NCBI GenBank assembly: GCA_026419775.2
Contig: JAOPGA020001439.1
Location: 1-64,000 of the forward strand
Source of the DNA: Acrasis kona
Lineage: Eukaryota > Heterolobosea > Eutetramitea > Acrasida > Acrasidae
Length of the DNA: 64,000 nt
Direction of reading: 5' to 3'
The translations under genes and the position numbers were made by a program. Numbering within the stretch: the first letter of the stretch is position 1; each line of letters starts with the position of its first letter. Under the pieces are notes generated by a model. It was not told where the DNA came from. It searched no databases and was given only the letters and a program-made list of their open reading frames with translations. Below, one piece after another: positions 55,249 through 64,000 of the stretch.

Positions 55249-57577
55249 CTACCGAGTAAATTTATTAGGTTGAGAAGCCATCAACACCTCATCATCATCT
55301 TCGTCATCACCCTCCACCTCCTGAGAAGAACAAACCTCGTCAGCAGCCAACGCATAAATACGATCCCTTATCGTATTCCTCTTCATTGCAATGTCCTTCA
55401 AAGAAAACCATTCGGCATCTTGAATGGGCAATTCCTTTGGTTTATAATTATGCCATCTGGACAAAAACGTCTCCACATAATGCAACAAGAACACTCCACA
55501 ATCACACATGTTCTCTTGCTTCGGCAACAATGCATTCACGTTGCGAAAAGTAGGAACGATGGCTTCGGTGTTGGGCATTTCCACCAAGAATCGATTGCGC
55601 AAGTACTCGTTCACCAAATCCAACATTTCCTTCTTTGCTGAAAAACCCAACGAATCACAATACATGATGCATCGATGATTAGTTTTCGGATAACAAACAA
55701 TAAATAACATCCAATGTTGTTCCTCGTTGGCAGGGATGAATATAAAATCAGTATCGAATAATTTGAAATTTGGATTCGGAATTCTCTTTGCTGCTCTCAC
55801 TGGATCCTTCTTCATGAGCGGATAAAAAGTGGAGTGAAATAAATGAAATCGATTGGGAAATGAAGGTTCGTGTTCTTTGGTCATGTACAGGTGTTGAAGA
55901 TAAAAATCAATAATGTTGTCGTTGAGAAATTCGCCAGGATTCAATCGATCCAAATCTTTATTGATGAGCGGTATTTTGTGGTATTCTAACACTAATTGTT
56001 GTGGATTACTTACTGATTTGACATCATCGTCGTCGTCGTGATTTTCTTCATTTTGATTTTTTGAATCGGAAGGATCGAATGTTGTGGATTGTTGATTGGT
56101 GGTGGTGGTGGTGGATGTGTTGTTCGTGTCGTCGCTATCGGAACTATCGTCGTCATCTTCTACTTGTGATCCTGTGCTATCTAGTGGTTTTTTTAATTTG
56201 GATTGTAAAAATCTAGTAGAGAATGTTTTGTTTTGAATTTGAGATGGAGAGCGTATGGGTGATTTGGGACGTATGATGCGAGTTAGAGGTGTTGGTGATT
56301 TGTTGATTGAAATGGATGGATTTGTTTTGGGTGATTTTGAATCATCGATGGGTATTGTAGATGATGATGATGATGGTGTTTGGGTGGGTGACTTGCTGTG
56401 ATGATTGTCATCGAAATGTGTGGCGGTTGGAATGATTCTTGTGGACGATCTTGGCGTTGATGTTTTTTCCATCTCGGCTCTTTTGGATAAAATGTGTTCC
56501 TTGACGTTGGAATTATAACCGTCCACTAAACGAATGTTGAGGAGCTGATGAATAGGAACGTCTATTTTCCCCATGTATTCTATTTCGTGTTTGATTTGAT
56601 GGTATATGCAGCTGCTTAGCTTTGATAATTGTTCAAAAGCAATTTTAAAGCGATCGGGTGGTGTTGATGGGATGAATACCAAGTATCCTCTTCCAATGTC
56701 AGTTGGTTCCACTTTGACTCTACTCACGTCCATTTTCTCTGGCTTGATTTGAAAAGCAAAACACTGTTGATTGATTAATAAAATGATGAAAAGTTGTTAC
56801 TTACACAATAATGTTTGGTGAAACAGTACCAAGGCTTCTTTTTGGGATCTGTCGTTTCGATGGATGAACGACTTATACACAATCTTTTTAGTACAAGAAA
56901 TGGATCCAGTGTCCACTGTTGAAAATTTAACGTCTCCGCTGTACATGAATTGAAGGTCTGAATATTCAACAAGGTCCCTCCCTATTAGTGCTTTTCCTTT
57001 TGATATGTCCGTTGCAAGTGGAACATGTTTAGGCCCACTATCGGATCCATTTCCATCATCTTCAATGGTTATGCTGGTGACTGTTTTCGGTAATGGTTTT
57101 GGTTTTTGAATGGAAGGAATGACACGCTTAAAACATGATTAGAAAGTGAAAATTACATCTTCTTACTGTTTTGACTTGGGGAGGGCTTACGCGTTCCAAA
57201 GTATTATTTCGTACATTTGTTGACAGTACAAGCTTCCCGACAGGTGAGGTCTTCTTTGACGCTGATTTGAAATTTCTTGTGTAAGGGTCATGCATTCCAT
57301 TATCAAAATTTACTATGTCTCTATTCTTGTTTGATGAAAAGCCAATGTTTTTAATGCAAGAAGATGGTATTTCAGGTTCATCATCTTCGCTGCTATTGAC
57401 ATAATCTGGAGCGGCCGTTCTTGACTTCTTTCGTGGTCTAATGTCTTTTGTGATGTCCTCCTCTTTATCTAATGTTTCTAAAAGCTTTTTATTCTATGCA
57501 TTTGTTAGTTATTGAAAGAAGATTAAACATACAAAATCATCAGCTCCATAAACATGAATTTTATCAGACCTTGGCAT
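55249..57577 (-). CDS. SUMO-specific protease, Ulp/SENP family
   Basis: Four exons (57533-57577, 57167-57493, 56830-57126, 55249-56763; introns 39, 40 and 66 nt) give 727 residues from a provisional ATG at 57577. An alternative first exon from 57725 (MKQTASTSLTSL) cannot be excluded. The N-terminal 400 residues are Ser/Lys/Asp-rich and disordered, with poly-Ser and poly-Asp runs. The C48 peptidase core is at about 450-690: FLNDNIIDFYLQHLY, catalytic His in EEQHWMLFIV, Asp in YCDSLG, the oxyanion Gln and nucleophile Cys in KQENMCDCGVFLLHY. The long N terminus and inserted region fit the Ulp2/SENP6-7 branch. It removes SUMO, or trims SUMO chains, in the nucleus. Confidence 0.88.
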
Positions 57578-57879
57578 TGGTCCAGTGTTTTGTAGAAGTT
57601 CAATTAATATTGTAAAGTTCCACACAAAGTCACAAACAAAATGTTCATAGTTTATAATTTGAAGAAACTACCACCCTTTTTGGAATATCTAAAGATGTGA
57701 GCGAAGTACTCGCCGTTTGTTTCATGCATTCAAATACAACACAGATTCATGTTTTTATATCTGGCTTCCAAAGCGAACGAAGTACCCGAATCTGAAAGGA
57801 CGGACTTTTATTTGCGCTTAATTATAATTACAATAGAATTGGGATGAATATGAAGAAAAAGTAACTACCATCGGATATC

Positions 57880-58456
57880 TGCATCGAAAGATGTACGCCT
57901 GAGAATGTAATCGATAGGTTCAATAGGTCCACCACAAACACACCATTCGAAATTGAACTGCAATTATTCTTATGAAGTTTGAGCGTTCATTCATTCAACA
58001 AGACAATGTCAAACTAAAAGACCTCTCATTCAAAAAATCTCAATCCAAGGAGTGTGATGCCCATTCCATCAAAAATTTTAAGCTCGAACTAACACTAGAA
58101 GAAATCAATCTTGTATTTCAAATAATAAATACCTGTCCAAATTTAGAACAACTCCACCTTGACATTACATGGGAATTCCTTTATTTCCTTATGGATCACT
58201 ACTCTAGACCAAAAAGACGTTTTTAGAGTTCCTGTCCTTGACTTCCACCAAATTGACCAAATTGTTTTGTCATGGGATACAGCATAAACTGCTTGTGAGA
58301 ATCACTGACGAACAATTGATAAAATTACTTGAGAGTATGCATTTAGAACTACTTTATTGTAATATCAGGGGAAGGGTATTTAAAAATATTGGAAAGATTG
58401 GAAGTAATTTAAATATATCAATACTAGAAAGAACGAAGTACTATGGGAATCATTGA
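57880..58456 (+). pseudogene. Leucine-rich-repeat gene fragment with frame breaks
   Basis: Three successive plus-strand frames carry LRR-like text: around 57891-57975 (IELQLFL), 57972-58226 (KLKDLSFKK, CPNLEQLHLDI) and 58220-58456 (FLEFLSLTSTKLTKLF, LELLYCNIRG). The last break falls beside an A5/T5 run near 58215-58230. Together they suggest about 190 residues of an LRR protein, possibly of the F-box/LRR kind. Two breaks in 600 bases and no clear start favour a decaying gene, though a homopolymer error may account for one. Confidence 0.5.
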
Positions 58457-58487
58457 GGAGTACAGTTATCTTTATCAGAATAAATGT

Positions 58488-61400
58488 TTAATCATGCTTT
58501 AATACACTTTCAATGGCCGATACAACCTCTATGCTCTTGTAAGGTTTACAAATATACCCACTCATTCCACATTCAAGGAATGCTTCATCTCTTTCTCTAC
58601 CACTAACACCAATAATTGGCACATTTTTATTTATTTGATGTTCCATCCCTCTCACCATTTTAGTCGCCTCAATACCATTCAATATTGGCATTTCAATATC
58701 CATCAACACCACATCAAACTTGAATTCAGAAATAAACCTGATAGCTTCCATTCCATTGCTAGCAGACACACAATAAAAACCATTTTTATTCAACAAACGA
58801 CAAAGAATCTTTTGATTAATGGGATCATCGTCTACAACGAGTACATTTACAATGAGCGGCGCCGATAATTCTTCAGATCGATCCGAAGAATCACTAGAAT
58901 CAGAACTCTCGATTACATTATTAACAACGCTTAGAAACAAAGTCACGCAATAAGTACTGCCATTACCCATCTTACTATCTACTGTAATGGTACCACCCAT
59001 CAACTTGCACAACTCTTTTGATAATTTCAAACCCAAATGAAAGGAATCATTAGCGAATGAATCAGCGTCATCACCGTCACAACTAGTATCATTTACAAGA
59101 AATTTACAAACAGCAGTGCCGTCACATATGGAAGTGACTTCACATTTAATGCTTAACAAACTACCGCCAACAGTATTACACCTCAACACATTACTTACAA
59201 GATTAATCAACATGATCCTCACATAATGAGCATTCCCGGTTACGATATTTTTATCATGTAGCAGCAAATCACCAACAAGGTCGACCACCAACGTTATATT
59301 CTTCTCCTTGATCTTCTCTTCAAATAACTCACATACTTGTCTAGTCACCACAAATGGATCAAATGGCTCCATGGTCAACTTGATGCTATTATTCTCCAAC
59401 ATGCTAGCCAATAACACGTTGTCGATAATATCCTTCAATTCTTGAGTAGCTGATCCAATATTCGATATGGCCTCTTCACATTCCTTCATGGAATGATCAA
59501 CGCTGATTGGGTCCATTTTCAAATCTTGTAAAAATTCATTATTCACACAAATCACATTGAGTGGATTTCGTAATTCGTGACATAAAATATCAATAAATTC
59601 CTCTAATCTCTTCTTTGCGTGCCCTAATTCATTCGCCGTTCCGCAATATTTCTTCTCGCTCTCAATCAGTGCCTCCAATCTCGAATTCTCAAGAATGACG
59701 CTCATTTGAGTGGTCAACAAGCTCATGATTTGAGCTGATTGTGAATTAAATGCATCTTGCACCATGTTATTCTCCAAATACAACACTGCTCTGCACGCAT
59801 GATTGCGCATCACCGGAAAACATAAAATACTCTTTAGATTATCTAATTGTAATGGATAGTGATGATGATCATCGTCTCCTTTGATAAATGTTTCTCTCGT
59901 GCGTGCTACGTAATGAATCAATCCATGTGGAAGTTCACCAACGGCATATTCCTGTAGCGGAATCATTCGTAGTGTTTGTTGATTGTCCATATTGCATTCG
60001 GCAGCAACAGTCATTTCTTGGTGATCGTTCACTAGAATATAAACAGCTCTCGTTGCACATGCGTATTGGAGTATGATTTTGATCAAATGATTGAGTAATT
60101 CTTGAAGATTCATTTGACTAGTGGTGGAAGTGCTCATCATGGATAGCGCCAATGAATCGTATTGATTGTGATGAAGAGAATGAGATGGATGATTCATTTT
60201 TAGTTGATTACCCAGCGTAACAATCACCATGGACAATGTAGATTCTTGTTCAGGTAATTCTACGTCATGACCATGTTGTTTGCGCATGGATTGTGCCTTG
60301 CCCACTGCTCCATGCGCATGATACGAGTAAATACTCTTTATTAAACAATCACGATAATACGCTCTACAACCCACATTGTTCCACATTTCCGACAACATTT
60401 CAAAAATCATTGCCTGCATCAATACGTTGTTGTGTTGATTGGCAGATCGTGTAGCTTGCTCAAATGTTTGAGCTGCTTGTATAATGTGTCTTTTGGCAAT
60501 GTGACGTAGTGCCAATAGAATCAAGTACATGGATTCAAAAATTAGAAGCATTTTGTAGCGACAGCGTCCTTGTACAAATACAATAATGACGTCTGCATCA
60601 GAATGCTTCGATTTCTTGATGCTGATTTGATCAATTTTATAAAGATTCATCAAGTACACACATGCAACGTAGAACAAACCGATATTAATGGTGAACAAAC
60701 CCTTCATGCCGCCATGAACCAACCGTGCTACTTGATCGGCATAGAATAACCAATCGCCACACTGTCGTTGATAAAAAGCATTGATTAATTGACCATAATA
60801 ATATGCACATGTTAACATGTTGTTGTCGGGTGGTATTAACTGAGATGATACTGGTTCGTGATGATCGAGTATTTGTTCGACTAGATCTACGCTCTCGATA
60901 GGTGTCCATAAGAAACGCAAATGAACACTAATGAATTTATTATAGAGATAAAAAGTGTGATTGTTTTCTTTCAAGTAATCACATGTGGATTGGTGTAATA
61001 AAAACACATGATTGAGATCATCGTATTGACTGCTCATGAATGCACAAAAGGCCTGCGAGTAATGTGCTTGTACAATATCAGTGTACAGTAAACTAACTTG
61101 TATTGATTTTCTAACACTATCGAGCGCACACTCCCACGTTTCGAATTCACTGGCCACACCCAACGAATGATACGATAAGCTTCTACCCTCATAAAATGTA
61201 TTCACGCTCATATTGGCTGCTAACTTACTAAATTGATAGGCCTGTAAGTGATTATGAGAATGAGTGCTGCTGCAGAAACCAAAATAACTATAAGCAGTGC
61301 TCGTGTATTCACAATAACCATGTTCCAATGTGATATTCACCATGATGCAACTTATTAAATCGTATACAATGTGTTCTCCTATAATATAGGTAGGTTGGTT

Positions 61401-64000
61401 CAATCCGCTCAAGATTTGCATCTTTCTTACTTGCTTCATGTCGGTCATTTCAAAAGTAGGATTGGCCTGTAACACGCTGCGACCGTTTAGTTTTTGATTC
61501 AATAATTCAATTTCTCGTGATAGACGCTCTTGAGCATCTATGGGACGTCCATACGGCAAATCTACATCGAGCAATCGTAAACAACTGCTGCTGATATCAA
61601 TTACGTCATGATATCGATTTTGAACTTCATAATACTTTGCTTTGAGCATAAACAGATCAATCTTATCAAAATTGTGATGAATGTGCTCGTTGATGTAATC
61701 AAATAACACTTCTGATTGGTCCCATTGATTGCTCAAGCATACACCATGATACAATTGTACATGTAACGGGAAACAACAAGTATATAATTCTTGATCGCTC
61801 CATAAAGCATTGGATCGATGATCATGTATTCTGTTCAATAATTCCACACCGAATTGTGCGCTTGTTAGGGTGAGAGATGTGGAGTTGCTGTATTGTGCCT
61901 TTTTACTTGCTTCGAGCGCTAGTTTGGCAACGCTTATTCGCTCTTGACGATCTACGATGTGATTGCCACCTAATCGTAGGTGAGTGATGATATCGAATAG
62001 TTCGTCTTGTATGGATGTACTTTGTTGTCGTATTCTACCAATGGTACAATGCACCAATTCACGGTAGCCATTGTCCATGGGTTGATAAGAGGCTTGTTGG
62101 ACTCGATCGTGTAGGAAGCGTAGCGTAATGTTGTTATGGTTGGATGTATCTGACTCTGACGACCATTTGTTCTCTAATGGACTTCCATCTAGTTGAATCA
62201 ATAATCCATCACGTATCAATGGCCATATGATTTCTTGACAATGACCTGGTTGACCAAGAGATGTGTACACTGCGTTCAAAATTAAGAATTGAAATTGATT
62301 ACCAAAACATGCAGCTATGCTCAGCACGGTTTGGCATTCTTGGGACATTTTTGATAATCTGGTCATCATTAGCTCGATTACATTTTGAGTGATTTGTGAA
62401 TTTTTTGTAATCTTTTCGCAATCGATTACTTGTTGACCCAACAAATAATCAAATTGGATCAATCCATCGTCTACTAGTGTTTGCAAGTACGTCTTCATGA
62501 AGAATGGATTTCCCAATGTCTTGTTCATTACAATGCGCGATAATTCTTCTACATTTGGATCTGACGTTGACATGCTCAAACTATCCGCAACAAATTGCAA
62601 AATGTGTTCATCTTGTAATGGTCGAAGCACAATCGTGGTGGCGCAGTGCTTTTTAGATGTTAGCGAATGAACGGTTTCGAATAGTAAATGTTTCTCGTTG
62701 ACTTCGTTATCGCGATAAGCACCAAATATACACAAGTATTGAACCGATTCAACATTGTTCATCAACAATTGAACCATTTCCAACGTAGATGAATCGGCCC
62801 ACTGCAAATCATCAAAGAACATGACCAATAAATGTTCTCGGGAGCAGAACGTGCTGATGAATTTGAAAAATGTTGATTTGAAGCGTGCTTGTGTCTCTGG
62901 CGGACTTAACTCGACCACATTCGGCTGAGGACCCAATATGAGTTGCACTTTTGGTATCGCGTCGATAATAATTTGAGCGTTCACTCCGACTTGATTCAAA
63001 ATCTTTTCCTTCCATGTTTGTATTTCGCGATCACTCGTTGTGAGAATGTGAGAGATTAATTGCGACAGTGCGCTGATGAATGCGCCCAGTGGAATGTTGT
63101 TTCCTTTGTATTGGTCGAACTTTCCTGATATAAAATGTCCGTTTGCTTTTGCGAGTGGTTTTTGTATTTGATCTGTGATGGGTTAGAGATACATGCGTGT
63201 TGACGTACTTATGATCGCAGTCTTACCCACTCCACTATATCCAGCAACAAGTACGAGTGCAGAGGGAACTTGATTGGAACATACCATGTCGAATGATTTT
63301 AGCAGCTCCTCCACTTGTTCTGATCTTCCATATAACTTTTGAGGTATGCAGAATGTGGTGCGCGTGTCTTTTCTAGAACGCTTAGTGAAATGAAGGTGGT
63401 GATGCTTACTTTCCAATTTCAAAGTCCTGGGGAGACTCTAAATATTGTATCAAATCGGACTTGACACCAAATGAGCTCTGATACCTATCCTCGACATTTT
63501 TTTCTAAAAGCTTCAAAATAATGTTGGACAATTGAATCGGAATGTCGGGGAATAAGAGATTGGGTGGTGTTGGTTGTTTGGCAATGATTGCATAAACAAG
63601 AAAGTCCGTCACGTACTGGAATGGCGTTTGCCCTGTCAATAAAAAATAAAATACAACTCCGATTGAATAAATGTCTGTTCTATAATCAACTGCTCTATTC
63701 ATCCTGCTTGTTTGTTCTATAATATTTTAATTAACAATTATAATTTTCCGCACATACCTGGAGAGCTATACTCGCATTCCTCTTTTTCTCTTTGTATGGA
63801 TACATCCCTTGTAAGTTCAGAAGAAAGTGCAAAGTCTATAAATTTGATAAAGTTCTCCTTTTGGTTCCAAAGAATGTGGTCGGAGGATACAGCCCCATGA
63901 TACGTTTTATTACAATGAATTTGCGATAAGGCTTCTGTGATTTTAATTGCAATCCGAGTAAAAGCTACATAATCTGTAAAACGTCCCTTATTATGTTAAC
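58488..64000 (-). CDS. Hybrid kinase copy B: pseudokinase-AAA-GAF-degenerate histidine kinase-receiver (5' end outside window)
   Basis: Exons 63758-64000 (open at the edge), 63410-63716, 63209-63372 and 58488-63172 with introns of 41, 37 and 36 nt. It has the layout of copy A. The kinase domain has lost catalytic residues: HGAVSSDH in place of the HRDxxxxN loop and DFA in place of DFG. The AAA part is intact (GYSGVGKTAI, FFDDLQWADS). A GAF domain (LCFPVMRNHACRAVLYLEN) and H-box CHELRNPLN follow. The ATPase lobe is poor: the DTGxG box reads DTSCD and the second glycine box HLGLKLS. The receiver is intact (VLVVDDDPINQ, VLMDIEMP, CKPYKS). It may receive phosphate from a partner rather than make it. 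Confidence 0.85.

Noticed and set aside
1-64000. CRISPR arrays, bacterial operons, ribosome binding sites, plasmid or phage features
   Set aside because: The window is eukaryotic nuclear DNA with spliceosomal introns; no regularly spaced repeats or such signals were seen.

Overview
This is a nuclear contig from a eukaryote. It is AT-rich and gene-dense, and most genes are interrupted by very short GT-AG introns. Forty introns could be placed by protein continuity; 36 are 35-45 nt and the other four are 57-66 nt or, in one case, a less certain 31 nt. Many have a CTAAC/TTAAC-like branch point close to the acceptor. Gene content (CEP290, acyl-CoA-binding protein, SGT1, hybrid Ser/Thr-His kinases, CHASE/PAS receptors) together with the intron style points to a free-living heterolobosean amoeboflagellate such as Naegleria. 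The genus is an inference; no ribosomal RNA is in the window.

Layout. 0-1.2 kb: the end of an unrecognised acidic protein. 1.7-11.3 kb: housekeeping genes, namely tRNA-Phe, an ABA4-like membrane protein, an EF-hand-like protein, a DMT transporter, a degenerate MAP kinase, SGT1, a sphingolipid desaturase, guanine deaminase, an acid lipase, and tRNA-Ala with an enlarged D-loop. 11.5-16.5 kb: a 1632-residue coiled-coil protein whose two ends match CEP290. 16.5-31.4 kb: an accessory region with four paralogous CHASE-TM-PAS receptors without an output domain. Among them lie a secreted ADP-ribosyltransferase-like protein, a secreted Cys-rich EF-hand protein, a duplicated tRNA-Gln segment, and debris of a PiggyBac-like element and of other genes. 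31.4-41 kb: a MORN-repeat protein sharing a 46-bp promoter with ACBP, a C2 protein, a mitochondrial-type aldo/keto reductase, and a probably GPI-anchored glycoside hydrolase. 41.4-64 kb: an F-box protein, two large kinase-AAA-GAF-histidine kinase-response regulator proteins (43.2-49.3 kb complete; 58.5 kb to beyond the window), a membrane-bound purple acid phosphatase, a giant NHL-repeat surface protein with a Thr/Pro stalk, and a Ulp/SENP SUMO protease.

The theme of the accessory part is sensing: CHASE receptors, hybrid kinases, a MAPK-like protein and a large adhesion-type surface protein. The receptor array shows recent duplication and sequence exchange. Its C-terminal halves are nearly identical, its ectodomains are patchy mosaics, and a truncated copy of the neighbouring MORN gene's 3' end was carried along. 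Several genes carry single frame breaks, some at homopolymers (F-box, glycoside hydrolase, MAPK, first gene). Assembly errors cannot be separated from real decay without reads.
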